NCBI RefSeq assembly: GCF_000350225.1
Contig: NW_005179193.1
Coordinates: forward strand, 27,126 to 91,125
Direction of reading: 5' to 3'
Length of the DNA: 64,000 bases
DNA from: Chondrus crispus
Lineage: Eukaryota > Rhodophyta > Florideophyceae > Gigartinales > Gigartinaceae
Part shown: positions 28,796-38,545 of the stretch, one piece after another
Numbering within the stretch: position 1 is the stretch's first letter
Layout of the letters: every line of letters starts with the position of its first letter
Notes under the pieces: model-generated
What the model saw: only the letters and a program-made list of their open reading frames with translations
Databases searched by the model: none
What the model was told of the DNA's origin: nothing
Position numbers and translations under genes: made by a program

Positions 28796-31700
28796 GAAGG
28801 GGCCTTACTGCGGGTGTCCATCCCAAGGCCAAGGCCCCACCGTGGAATACCACAAGGAGAACAGAATCACCCAGTACGTCGGACGACAATCAAGAAGCCT
28901 GGGTGCAACCAAAAGAAATTCTTGAACGACCATATGGTCTACCCCGAGGGATTCGACTTGATCAATATCAGAGAACTCCCATATGCGCCTTGTCCACGTA
29001 CAATTACAAGGTCGCTGCCCTCATTGGGCTCTCGAAGAATTCATTGGGAAGTGCGCTTACCGTCCTAGACACAGGGGCAGGTCCAAACCTGATTCGGCTG
29101 GACATGCTATCATTGGAAGCACAAAGTCAAATTGACAATTCAAAAGAGCTGGTCTCATTATCAAGCGCCTCGAATCACCTGCTTGAAACACTGGGAATAA
29201 TCCATCTTGCCGTGGCGCTCGGCAGCTATCACACGAGACAGCCATTCATCGTCGTGAGACAATTAGGCGCGGACGCCATCTTGGGATGTACGTTTCTGGA
29301 CGATCACGTTTCCGCCGTTCACATCCGAAGGCGGTCAGTCGAGCTATGCTCCGGAGATGAAGTACCCATTCAAAGGAGACCTGCGATGACCCCCATCAGC
29401 CGTCCGACGGGGGAATGCCCCGAAGTGAGTACCAAACGAGACGGAGACCTATTTCTTAGAGTTACCAAGGCCGTCGAAATTCCGGCAGGCACGGAAATGG
29501 CTGTTCGAGTCAGCTGCCCAGCCTCTGGCACTGTAGTCCTAGAGACAAGACCGGACGTCTATCTAAGAAAGCAAGTCAGCCTGTCCAACGGGGTCGCTGA
29601 CATCCGTCCTCATGTCCCATTCTTAGTCTGCGTTGCGAACTTCTCACGGTCAACGACCAAACTTCAAAAACGAGAGCGGATTGGAATTGCTGTGACAGCA
29701 CCCAATCAAATTCTGTCGGTCGACTTTGGTCTGCCAACCCGAGAAATATCACGAGATGAAGAGGGGGCAGGGCCTGGCCTCCTGTCGCTTGTACCGCCGG
29801 AAAAATCTAGTCATGGAGACAAGAAGTCGAAGTCGACAGATATTGATGACTTAGAACTCGATCATCTGTCGGACGACAATCGACGCAAGGTGCAAAAGCT
29901 CCTCCGTCCATTCGCCAAAATGTGGCAAGGTCAACTGGGCTCCGTGGACATAACAGAACACAGGATACCGTTAGTACCGGGGGCCAAACCGGTTTTCTCC
30001 CAGCCATATCGAGCAGGTCCTGGGGCCAGGAAAGTCTTGAAAGAATCCGTACAGGAGATGCTGGACAAGGATGTCATCGAGCTCGCTCAAAGTGAGTGGG
30101 CTAGCCCGGTGGTGCTTGTCCCCAAATCAGATGGATCTCTTAGGTTCTGCGTTGACTACAGAAGGCTAAATGACATCACTGTGAAGGATTCATATCCATT
30201 GCCAAGGATGGAAGACTGCTTGGACTCGCTGGGGGACGCTAAATGCTTCACAACCCTCGATTGCAACAGTGGTTATTGGCAGATCCCCGTGGCGGAGGCC
30301 GATAGAGAGAAGACGACGTTTACATGCCATGAAGGTTGTTACCAGTTCCGGAGAATGCCCTTTGGCTTGTGTAATGCTCCAGCCACCTTCCAGAGAACAC
30401 TCGATATACTACTATCAGGCTATAGATGGAAGAGTTGCCTCGTGTACCTTGATGACATCATCATTTTCTCGAATTCTATTGAAGAGCACTCAACTCACGT
30501 TCAACAGGTTTTGAAAGTCCTCCAGGACGCAGGGCTTTCTCTGAAGCTTGAAAAGTGTAATTTCTTTGCTGATTCGGTCGACTATCTTGGCCATGTCATC
30601 CGCCCTGGACTTTTGGCCGTTGCCGAGAAGAACACCGATGCCATCAAGAAGGCACAAGAGCCGAAGACGCAAACTGAGCTTCGCTCTTTCCTTGGCATGT
30701 GCAATGTTTACCGAAGGTTCGTGCCGAACTTCGCAAGAACTGCAGCACCCCTTAATGCACTTTTAGCAAAGGGGAAGCCTTTCCAATTAGAGAATTTCTC
30801 GGTTGAACAGTCCAAGGCTTTTGGTTTACTGAAGACCGCGCTTATAAGTCCTCCCATTCTCAAGCTACCACGCTCAAACCTTCCAATCTCGGTCGACACG
30901 GATGCTTGCGAGCGACAAGTGGGCTGCGCCCTGTTTCAGACATATCCAGACGAAACGCGCCATCCGGTGGGATTTTGGAGTCGTTCCCTGAACCCAGCGG
31001 AAAAGAATTACAGCGTCAGCGAAAAGGAATGCCTCGCCATAATTTGGGCAGTACAGATTTTGAGACCATATCTCGAGCGGAAGCACTTCGAGCTCTACAC
31101 AGACCATCAATCCTTAAAGTGGATGATGAGTCTAACAGACGCCAGTGGCAGGCTTGCTCGATGGCGTCTCCGCCTACTGGAGTTCGATTTCACAATCAAG
31201 TACCGCAAAGGGGCTGTGAATTGCATTGCAGACGCTGTGTCAAGGCTGCCGACATCTGGCGAGTGTGCTGTCGAACCTGACTCAGACATTCCTTGTTTCT
31301 GGGTTCAAGAGAACAGCGTTTGGATGGATGAAGATCAAGATGACGAAGATGTCGAGATCGAGCTCAGGCGCGATGCAATCACGTTAGATTTCAATGACGA
31401 GGGGATCTGCGTCGTGAACGCTGAGAACACAGATCTATCTCCGGTCCGAATCGAAGAGCTGGTGATCTCTCAAGCTAACGACAGATACTGTCAAATGTTG
31501 AAAGAGAAAGTCGATAATGAGGAAACAAATCGCTTCGACGTCGACGACCGCGGTCTCCTGGTCCGCGTTGCCCCTCTCGACGACTGCAGACAAATTGTCG
31601 TACCGACCATGTTAAGGCAAAAGATTCTTTACCTATGCCACTATACAAAAACATCAGGTCATCCTGGGGGTACAAAGATGTTCTATACAATGCGACGCAC

Positions 31701-33108
31701 GTTCTACTGGCCTTCCACGGCATTGGAATGTCACGCTTGTGTGAGACAATGTGACTCATGCGCCCGCGAAAGAGTACAATTGCGCAAGCACTCTACATTT
31801 TTGAAACTCTTCCCCGCGAGAAGGCCGCTAGAGTTCGTCGCCATCGACATTTTGGGACCTCTACCCCGATCGACAAGAGGGAACCAATACCTTTTGGTCA
31901 TCTCAGATCGGTTCTCGAAGATAACAAGAGCGATACCGCTGAAAAGCATCACATCAATGACAGTGGCAAGAGCCTTCGTCGAGAATTGGATTTATCCCTA
32001 TGGACCACCTGTCTATCTTCTATCCGATAACGGTGGTCAATTCGCGTCGAAGTTCTTCCAAAAGATTTGTCAAATCATGGGGATTCGCAATCTCTTTACC
32101 ACTGCGTATCACCCTCAGACCAATGGTCAAGTGGAACGGTTCAACCGAACCATATTATCAGGCATACGCCACTACGTCGTGGAACATCAAAAGAAATGGG
32201 ATGAATACTGTGGTCCTCTGACGTACGCGTATAACACGCAAGTACATCGCAGCACGGGATGTACACCATTCGAACTTGTGTTGTCACGACCTCCGGGACC
32301 CGTGGCCTTGGAAAACATTCCCGAGAATGGTACAATGGCAGAAACTCGAGGCGAACGTAAGGGGCTGATGGATCATCTTAAAAGTCTCATGGACGGAGCC
32401 ACCGACAAGCTAAGAGCAGCTCAGACACGGTACAAGGAAAATTACGACAAGCATGTCAGAAAAATGGCATCCCCAGCGGATGTTGGGGACAAAGTCTTCG
32501 TGAGGAGACAAGTACCGCTACGTACTGAAAGTGGAGGGGTTTCCAGGAACAAGCTACAGCCAAAAGCAGATGGACCATTTGAGGTCATTGGAGCGACATC
32601 ACACACAGTCACTATTATTCGTGATGGCCTCACCGAGACTGTAACCAGGGACCGGGTCTCAAAAAAGACAGTCCAAGCAAGAATTACAAGAGAAGTCGAA
32701 AACGACAATGAGTCTGAAGACGGAACCCCCAACCTGCCCGCGGCCAGCGGCAGTCAATCAGCCCATCATGAGACTAGGAATAATTCCTATGTTGAGCAGG
32801 GTGATAGAACGCCTTCAGAAGACATTTCTGAAGAACATCGGAGACCCTTCTCTCGCCTTCGAAGATCAGAAATCTCTGAGGCGGAATATGCCATAGACGG
32901 CAGAAGAAAAGAGCACTCATTTGACGCAATTGTCGCGTATAATGATCGAAACGATCGATTCAGAGTCCGATGGACCGGTTATGATGAGTCGGGTGACACT
33001 TGGGAACCAGGGCTTAATTTGCCTTTCAACTCCGTTGTCCGCTATTTCCGCCGACGGGGCCGCCAGGTACCAGAACACCTTCGCCATCTTCTGGCTGCGA
33101 CACATTAG
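28750..33108 (+). CDS. pol: E1 Pol (protease, reverse transcriptase, RNase H, integrase, chromodomain)
   Basis: The frame is open from 28750, overlaps gag by 46 bp in the -1 frame, has no ATG near its start and is probably made as a Gag-Pol fusion. Protease: LDTGAGPNLI (Asp codon 29068). Reverse transcriptase: FCVDYRRLNDITVKDSYPLP, LDCNSGYWQIPV, MPFGLCNAPATFQ and catalytic YLDD (30445-30456). RNase H: SVDTDACERQVGCALFQ. Integrase: HHCC zinc region (about 31640-31790), then IDILGPLP, SDNGGQF and the TNGQVERFNR Glu (about 32128). A chromodomain follows at about 32920-33050 (RFRVRWTGYDESGDTWEP), which would steer integration to marked chromatin. This places E1 in the chromovirus branch. No disabling change is seen. 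Confidence 0.93.
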   Translation, partial: GASRSTEPKSADEKLGRGLTAGVHPKAKAPPWNTTRRTESPSTSDDNQEAWVQPKEILERPYGLPRGIRLDQYQRTPICALSTYNYKVAALIGLSKNSLGSALTVLDTGAGPNLIRLDMLSLEAQSQIDNSKELVSLSSASNHLLETLGIIHLAVALGSYHTRQPFIVVRQLGADAILGCTFLDDHVSAVHIRRRSVELCSGDEVPIQRRPAMTPISRPTGECPEVSTKRDGDLFLRVTKAVEIPAGTEMAVRVSCPASGTVVLETRPDVYLRKQVSLSNGVADIRPHVPFLVCVANFSRSTTKLQKRERIGIAVTAPNQILSVDFGLPTREISRDEEGAGPGLLSLVPPEKSSHGDKKSKSTDIDDLELDHLSDDNRRKVQKLLRPFAKMWQGQLGSVDITEHRIPLVPGAKPVFSQPYRAGPGARKVLKESVQEMLDKDVIELAQSEWASPVVLVPKSDGSLRFCVDYRRLNDITVKDSYPLPRMEDCLDSLGDAKCFTTLDCNSGYWQIPVAEADREKTTFTCHEGCYQFRRMPFGLCNAPATFQRTLDILLSGYRWKSCLVYLDDIIIFSNSIEEHSTHVQQVLKVLQDAGLSLKLEKCNFFADSVDYLGHVIRPGLLAVAEKNTDAIKKAQEPKTQTELRSFLGMCNVYRRFVPNFARTAAPLNALLAKGKPFQLENFSVEQSKAFGLLKTALISPPILKLPRSNLPISVDTDACERQVGCALFQTYPDETRHPVGFWSRSLNPAEKNYSVSEKECLAIIWAVQILRPYLERKHFELYTDHQSLKWMMSLTDASGRLARWRLRLLEFDFTIKYRKGAVNCIADAVSRLPTSGECAVEPDSDIPCFWVQENSVWMDEDQDDEDVEIELRRDAITLDFNDEGICVVNAENTDLSPVRIEELVISQANDRYCQMLKEKVDNEETNRFDVDDRGLLVRVAPLDDCRQIVVPTMLRQKILYLCHYTKTSGHPGGTKMFYTMRRTFYWPSTALECHACVRQCDSCARERVQLRKHSTFLKLFPARRPLEFVAIDILGPLPRSTRGNQYLLVISDRFSKITRAIPLKSITSMTVARAFVENWIYPYGPPVYLLSDNGGQFASKFFQKICQIMGIRNLFTTAYHPQTNGQVERFNRTILSGIRHYVVEHQKKWDEYCGPLTYAYNTQVHRSTGCTPFELVLSRPPGPVALENIPENGTMAETRGERKGLMDHLKSLMDGATDKLRAAQTRYKENYDKHVRKMASPADVGDKVFVRRQVPLRTESGGVSRNKLQPKADGPFEVIGATSHTVTIIRDGLTETVTRDRVSKKTVQARITREVENDNESEDGTPNLPAASGSQSAHHETRNNSYVEQGDRTPSEDISEEHRRPFSRLRRSEISEAEYAIDGRRKEHSFDAIVAYNDRNDRFRVRWTGYDESGDTWEPGLNLPFNSVVRYFRRRGRQVPEHLRHLLAATH
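28786..28795 (+). promoter_or_regulatory. Candidate -1 frameshift site of E1
   Basis: Zero-frame codons ACG-AAA-AAC-TAG end gag, while the pol frame (-1) is open from 28750. G-AAA-AAC is a near-match to slippery heptamers of the A-AAA-AAC class; the first base G makes re-pairing in the P site imperfect. E3 has the canonical G-GGA-AAC at the same place. Confidence 0.45.
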
Positions 33109-33221
33109 TCAAAAAAAGAAGTCCTGGTATCCCAAAGCCTTTTACAAAAATGGCTTTGGCAAATGTCGGATGGAACAGTCGAGAAAATAGGAGAAGGTCA
33201 AGAAAAGGGGCTGTCTAGAAT

Positions 33222-34841
33222 TTATTCAGTCGTGAGATCGATAACCGGCTCAGGCAAGGCGTGCGCCGGTTCAACAGAGACGTACGTCGTGCGGGGAATC
33301 TGGAGAGGGGGAATGCCTTGCGAAATATCAATCTCGATATCCACAGGCGCATCCAGATCTTTGATCTCCTCCCTGCTGGCGGGGTGTGAGGGACAGGCTG
33401 TCACAAGGCTGCCCAAACCGCTACTGCGCAATAGGGTTTCAATTACGTCGACCACACCACTGGCAGATGATGGCAGTGCGATACCGACAGATGCCATCCT
33501 CGGCTGCAAGCCCCGCTCGACGAGCAGTGATCTAATCTGTGAAATGCCACTCTCTACAGTGCCAGTATGGCCATCCAGAGGAGTCGATGAGGATGGTTCG
33601 CGTGCTTCAACCGACGCCGGTGCTGTCCTGTTGTGATGTCCCACACCCCGGCGATTCTTTCTCTCCCGTCTGCTGTTATTACTCGCATCCTCACGAACGC
33701 ACTCCCGTGGTGCCAGGACCGGATTTGGCACGCAGTGGTTAAGAAAACCCGTATGCAACAAGCCTGTAGATGGCATTGGTTCGCGTGGACGTCCGTCAAA
33801 ATCTTCTTGGATGTACATCGCATCCGGCATTTGTGTTGCCCATCGTTGCGCGTCGAACTCGACATAATCACCCGAGTCATACACCGGGGTACCGGAATGG
33901 TTATACTTCGGAACCTTTCCGTTACACCGCCACACGCGGTCCCATCGGATGACTTCTATTTCGTGAAGGAGTGCTTCTAACTCAACCATGTGGTCATCGT
34001 GACCAAAACAAATGGCATCAACGCCAACTCTGCGAATTGCCGCAATTAAGGAAGGGGAAAACCGCGGCAAACGGCCTTGTCGGGCTACATGGATGGCCTC
34101 CGTTGCCGCGAGCCAAGCAAACTCTGTGTAGAAAATTTTCCCGAGGCAATCGTCAAGGCTTGCAACTGCCAAGTCGATTCCCAAATACGTCACGACAGGT
34201 GGCGTGCCGACCGGCACCCATAGAGGAACCTCCAACCTCTCCCAACCTCTCGGGACCCGCGGCCATCGTTGCCTCACAACCTCCGGTCGCAGACCAAAAA
34301 TCTCTCGATGCTGCACAGCGGCGAACACGCCAAACCGGTGTCGTGATGAACGTTCCCACCGACGCGACGATTCAGGCATATATTTGTGACGACCGTCGAC
34401 ATGATCGCCCTGGGGGTTGTCATAGAAGGGCCAATGCGTTGGGTGGATCAGCGATGCCTTCGCAAACAAGCAGCGACGATCGAACTGCTCCGCATCGTCG
34501 AAGAAACCGATCGTCGCTCGGGCAGCTGCCAACGCACGGCAATATGCCAGTTCACGTCCGTATCGGGCGAACGCCACATCAAGCTGCCAGTCGGGCGGCA
34601 GAGCGTCGTCGTAGAAGCTGTAGTCGAAGCGTTGATTGACCATGGCCTGCGGTGTCCAATTTCTTGGCAGGCGGTTCGCCGATCTCCAGTTCTCGGGTGC
34701 GCTGTCACATTGCCAACGGAAGTCCCGCTGCTCGAAGACTTCGCGCGGTACCGCGTGGCCCCGGAGCCACACGAAATTGCCCACCTCGGCGGCAGAGCCC
34801 TTGCGCATGAAATCGGCCATCCGGCTTGGGCGCAAGCGCAC
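33222..34841 (-). CDS. E1 antisense accessory protein
   Basis: A 539-residue frame on the strand opposite to gag-pol fills the space between pol (stop 33108) and the 3' LTR (34933); its start is 92 bp from the LTR. Composition is protein-like throughout: FDYSFYDDALPPDWQLDVAF, WLAATEAIHVARQGRLPRF and GFGHDDH-type blocks, Trp- and Arg-rich, no signal peptide or clear membrane segment. The last residues, PVIDLTTE, form a textbook SUMO-interaction motif (VIDLT). No family is recognised. E2 and E3 have antisense frames in the same place. A promoter in or next to the 3' LTR would be needed. A length of 539 codons without a stop, opposite no other gene, argues against chance. Confidence 0.75.
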   Translation of the reverse strand: MRLRPSRMADFMRKGSAAEVGNFVWLRGHAVPREVFEQRDFRWQCDSAPENWRSANRLPRNWTPQAMVNQRFDYSFYDDALPPDWQLDVAFARYGRELAYCRALAAARATIGFFDDAEQFDRRCLFAKASLIHPTHWPFYDNPQGDHVDGRHKYMPESSRRWERSSRHRFGVFAAVQHREIFGLRPEVVRQRWPRVPRGWERLEVPLWVPVGTPPVVTYLGIDLAVASLDDCLGKIFYTEFAWLAATEAIHVARQGRLPRFSPSLIAAIRRVGVDAICFGHDDHMVELEALLHEIEVIRWDRVWRCNGKVPKYNHSGTPVYDSGDYVEFDAQRWATQMPDAMYIQEDFDGRPREPMPSTGLLHTGFLNHCVPNPVLAPRECVREDASNNSRRERKNRRGVGHHNRTAPASVEAREPSSSTPLDGHTGTVESGISQIRSLLVERGLQPRMASVGIALPSSASGVVDVIETLLRSSGLGSLVTACPSHPASREEIKDLDAPVDIEIDISQGIPPLQIPRTTYVSVEPAHALPEPVIDLTTE

Positions 34842-34917
34842 CCAACGTCACGCAGACAAAAAAAAATAGGAAGGAGATCGATGTCAGAATCAAGTGCAGC
34901 GCCGGGACGGCTTCGGT

Positions 34918-34932
34918 TTGGGCGGGGGGCCG
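34918..34932 (+). promoter_or_regulatory. Polypurine tract of E1
   Basis: TTGGGCGGGGGGCCG lies directly before the 3' LTR. The G6 run is shared with E2 and E3 and would prime plus-strand DNA. Confidence 0.65.
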
Positions 34933-35973
34933 TGTGGTATCACAGCCCAGATTTGTAATTTGTACGGCACCCGCCGCCGCGGGTGCCTTACAGGCGGACG
35001 GACTACACGTGTGCATTACACGCGCACGCGCACGCTCACACGGGCGTTACAGGCGGACGCCTACACGTGTGCCTTACAGGCGGACGGACTACACGTGGGC
35101 ATTACAGGCCGATGGACTACACGGGTGCCTTACAGGCGGAAGATCTACTGTATACGTTACAGCCCGGAGGTTGTATATGATAAGGTACAGTAGTAATGGC
35201 ACAGTACAGTGCATTACAGAATAGAGTACAGTAGTACAGTAGGACGGACAATGTCCAAGACCCCGCGACCTCGCTTATTTAAGCGACGGCGCCGGGCAAT
35301 GACAGTAAACAGTCAAGGATCTTTTGGGAACGGATTTCCTTCGACGGTGCGACACCGCGGGTCAAGACAAGCCTCTGACTTAGGCGACATTATCTGCATC
35401 TGTCTTGCGACGTTTCCCTGGCTTCTATTGCCTTTACTTTACCTTTTCCATTCTTCCGTCTTTGCGACTACGCGGGTTAAGACTAGCCTCTAACCTCGGC
35501 GTGTTACTGTCGCTCGACGTTCCAATTGTTTTCCTTTTTACTCTGTCGTTGCGACCACGCGGGCTAAGACTGGCCTCTAGCCTGGGCGTATTACTGTCGC
35601 ACGACCTATTTCTCTCTCCCTGCATTGTGACGATTGTCAAGTCGCGGGCTACGACAAGCCTCTGGCCTTGGCGGCACTATTGACATCTGTCCCGCTCGTT
35701 CCCTCTAGGAGTTTCCGCTACTCGGCGCTCCGCCCGTGTCTGACACTAGTCTTTAGGCTCGGGTTCACCCCTGTTTTGTGTGTTCTTACACCACCCCTTC
35801 CAGTGCTGGTCCCATTTCGGGTCCGCACTTCGACAAGTACGTCGTGCTTTTACAGTCGGCCAACGTACTCCCCCTTTGCTCTACCACAGTCCCGATCTAC
35901 CGCGGGACACCCCCTATTGGTTGTTACCTCTTCCTCGAGCTAGCTCATAGCTGGCGACCGCCACTATACTACA
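34933..35973 (+). repeat. 3' LTR of E1
   Basis: 1041 bp, identical to the 5' LTR except for about four substitutions seen by eye (first base, one in the 28-bp repeats, two near the 3' end). It starts TGTGGTATC and ends TACTACA, a partly inverted pair. Confidence 0.95.
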
Positions 35974-36159
35974 CTTTTTATCGCTGTTGTCGGACTGAGC
36001 AAAACGAGCAACTACTCGGACTTTCCTCGCCGTTCCTCCCTCCCTCTCTCTTGTCGCCCGCGCGCTCCCTAGTAGATTAGAGCTTATTCACTAACTAGAG
36101 AATGTAGCATAACCCCCCCCTGGGGGACTCACTTTAGATTAGATCACGATTGATTTAGT

Positions 36160-36363
36160 TACTGTAGAGCCGGACGCTCTACAGTACCACCGAGCGTGTC
36201 CACGTGTGCCCACAGCCCACGTGCACACGTGTACCACGCGCGAACGAAGCGCACACGCACCACGGGTAATACGTGTACTGTCAGCCTCGACATAGCTGAC
36301 AGTATTACAGTGCAGGCCGACCTGCACTACAGTAGCCCACTACAGTACCTCGGTACTGTAGTG
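36160..36363 (+). repeat. Array of five hairpins in the E2 LTR
   Basis: Perfect arms: 36160-36170 with 36176-36186 (TACTGTAGAGC); 36201-36209 with 36223-36231 (CACGTGTGC); 36276-36285 with 36295-36304 (TACTGTCAGC); 36309-36316 with 36321-36328 (AGTGCAGG); 36338-36349 with 36352-36363 (CACTACAGTACC). All but the second carry an ACTGTA, ACTGT or AGTGCA word. The 3' LTR repeats the array with two substitutions. Confidence 0.85.
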
Positions 36364-36381
36364 TTATGATAGATGGTTTTG

Positions 36382-36392
36382 TATATTAAATA
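36382..36392 (+). promoter_or_regulatory. TATA-like box in the E2 LTR
   Basis: TATATTAAATA, the only AT-rich stretch in this GC-rich LTR, just downstream of the hairpin array. Probable core promoter of the element; inferred from sequence only. Confidence 0.4.
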
Positions 36393-36784
36393 TGGAGCGG
36401 ACCGACGGCGGACGGGGGCGACAAGCACGGGCTTGTCCTGAACCGACCGCCAAGGTCAGTCCACCCAGCTTATTCTAAACGTCGCCTCCGCTCTTCGCGC
36501 GCGTTTAGTCGGAGCCGAGCCGGAGTGGACGCGCAGCACGCGAGCGAGCACGGACCCGCCTCCGCCCGTCAGCACTGGTACGTCACCCAGTGGTGCTCCG
36601 GGGCGTCGAGGCGTCGATCCGCTCGTGCGTGCGCGCGTCCCTGCTCGCTCCCGCTCTACCACCGCTACCCGGGCCCGAGCCCGGTTCCGTAGCTGGTTGG
36701 CCCGCTTCACCCCTTCTCCGAACCGGGGTCTACAGGTCGAACTGCGCATACACCTCCAGTCGTCTGGGGGTGTTTATGCTACAG

Positions 36785-36802
36785 TGGTCTCCCGACCTAG
36801 AA
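36785..36802 (+). promoter_or_regulatory. Primer-binding site of E2
   Basis: The same 18 bases as in E1 and E3, one base after the LTR end. Confidence 0.75.
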
Positions 36803-36859
36803 GACCCCGAGATCTTTCCGAGAAGACTTTCTTTTTCCTCCGCGTCCGTACGGGTTGAG

Positions 36860-38545
36860 ATGAGTCAAGAATACGCCACCTCGATCCGGTCCGAACCGGC
36901 GGATCCGAGGGCGGCCGCTATGCACGCACCATCACCGCCGTTCGGCGACGGCGACGCTTGTCTCCGAGACCGCGAACCGTCGCCCGAGTCCCCCGAAGGA
37001 CAAGCGGCTGCGATGTTCGATCGCATAGCTGACTACATCGAGGAAGTCCGTACTTCACTCCGTATAGACGTGACGGACGCCGTCTACTCGCGATGTATGG
37101 ACGAGCTTCGCTCCCTACGTGAAGGGAGGTTCGATCGAGTCAGCCAGTCCTTGGAGAATCTCCGAGCACTAGTCGACGAGTTACACTCGCGACTGGTGCT
37201 CGTCGAAGACTCACGCCTCGCACAGCCCGTACTGCACGGGCAAGGTCGCCCCACGAGGCCGACCTCGACGAGACGTCCCGACGATCGACCGTCCCCGTCA
37301 GCAGAGCAGTTGGGTGCGTTCGCGCACCTCTCCGCCGAGCTCAACGCTACGCGACAGCGTGCTCGTGACATGGAACGGACCATGGCCGCAAGGCTGCCCG
37401 GTGCCCCCACGAGAGGGCCCGGTGGTGCCGTACCTCCGAGCGCCGTCGCTCCGGAAAGTTGGCGTCCGACTGGCGCCGACACGAGTCGGACTGCGGAAGG
37501 AAACCGTCCTCCGATGGGCGCGAATCTCGCGTCCGAGACCCAAGCATTGCCGCCTATCCCCGTAAGTAGGCGGCAGATGGACCGCGTATCGTACGCGGAC
37601 GAACAGGACCGTGGAGGGGCCGCCCGCGGATCCGGAGAACCGCTGTTCTCCGTCGATCCCCGCTGGGGCGGCTACCCGCCGGCGAGTTATGCCGAGCATC
37701 CAGGTCCGGTAGACGTCCGTACGCTACCGGTTACCTCCTTCGGCACGCTAGGTCCCGCCGAACCCGGGCTCGAGCCGGTGCATACGATGATCCAAGAGTT
37801 CAGCGCCGTCGCTGACTATCGTATGTACCGCTTGGATAACACCTCGAGGCTCGTCACCTCGGGTGACGCGGGACGGATCGCGAAGTACGTCCAACGCTGC
37901 CGTGGGATCCGTCCCACGATGAGGATCTTTGACGGTACGGACCCGATCCAGCTCCTACCGTTCTTGAAGGATATTCGGATAACCTTCAACTCGCAACACC
38001 TGACCGAAGGTGTTGCCGTGAGAGTCCTCGCGCACTTCTTAGAGCGCGACGCGGAGCGCCTGTATACGAGTTATACGATGCGTGGCCTCCGCGCCGGCCA
38101 ACTACACGACGACGTGAGTTGGCCGGGGCTCGTGAACCAGTTCCTGAAACGCTACCTAACCGACGACGTGTTAGGTGAAGCGTACGACGCTGTCGCGACG
38201 GCGCGACAGCAATCTCATGAAACGGAGAGCACGTTCGCGGACCGGCTCGAAACGGCCGCGTTCCGGTGCACGGCAGTGTTCTCCGAACAGTCCCTCGCGC
38301 ACTACTTCGTGCGGGGACTCGCTCCTGCGACCCGTGCCGCAGTTTCCGAGACAGTGCAGCGGCTGCCGAGCCGCCAGAAGACCGACCATCCGCCGTATCG
38401 CAACGGCAGAAGGAACCACTTACCGCGCTCGCGCTCGACGCGGTTTACCTCTGCCGGATTCGAAACCGGCAGGGAGGGCTGGCAGGACTACGAAGTCCGC
38501 CGCAACAAGTTCGCCCGCCTCTACCCTCCATGTCGGGGAGGATGA
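36860..38545 (+). CDS. gag: E2 Gag, N-terminal and capsid part
   Basis: ATG 36860 follows the primer-binding site by 57 bp. The frame encodes a coiled-coil N-terminus and a capsid-like centre (ADYRMYRLDNTSRLV, LPFLKDIRITFNSQHLTEG, WPGLVNQFLKRYLTDD, LAHYFVRGLAPATRAAV), parallel to E1 Gag. The frame stops at 38545 without the zinc knuckle, which lies in another frame (38175-39428). An indel somewhere in about 38350-38540, or a frameshift of +1 type, separates them. Confidence 0.8.
   Translation: MSQEYATSIRSEPADPRAAAMHAPSPPFGDGDACLRDREPSPESPEGQAAAMFDRIADYIEEVRTSLRIDVTDAVYSRCMDELRSLREGRFDRVSQSLENLRALVDELHSRLVLVEDSRLAQPVLHGQGRPTRPTSTRRPDDRPSPSAEQLGAFAHLSAELNATRQRARDMERTMAARLPGAPTRGPGGAVPPSAVAPESWRPTGADTSRTAEGNRPPMGANLASETQALPPIPVSRRQMDRVSYADEQDRGGAARGSGEPLFSVDPRWGGYPPASYAEHPGPVDVRTLPVTSFGTLGPAEPGLEPVHTMIQEFSAVADYRMYRLDNTSRLVTSGDAGRIAKYVQRCRGIRPTMRIFDGTDPIQLLPFLKDIRITFNSQHLTEGVAVRVLAHFLERDAERLYTSYTMRGLRAGQLHDDVSWPGLVNQFLKRYLTDDVLGEAYDAVATARQQSHETESTFADRLETAAFRCTAVFSEQSLAHYFVRGLAPATRAAVSETVQRLPSRQKTDHPPYRNGRRNHLPRSRSTRFTSAGFETGREGWQDYEVRRNKFARLYPPCRGG

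Larger units (their letters stand above)
25455..35973 (+). mobile_element. Ty3/gypsy chromovirus E1, complete
   Basis: 10,519 bp with 1041-bp LTRs and a 5-bp target duplication CTTTT (25450-25454 and 35974-35978). Order: LTR, primer-binding site, gag, pol (protease, reverse transcriptase, RNase H, integrase, chromodomain), an antisense frame, polypurine tract, LTR. Gag and pol have no disabling change that I can see. The LTRs differ at only about four positions by eye, so insertion was recent and the copy may still be active. Confidence 0.95.
36103..36783 (+). repeat. 5' LTR of E2
   Basis: 681 bp, TGTAGCATAA to TTATGCTACA. It contains five hairpins in 204 bp (36160-36363) and then an AT-rich TATATTAAATA (about 36382) that may be the TATA box. 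Confidence 0.97.
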
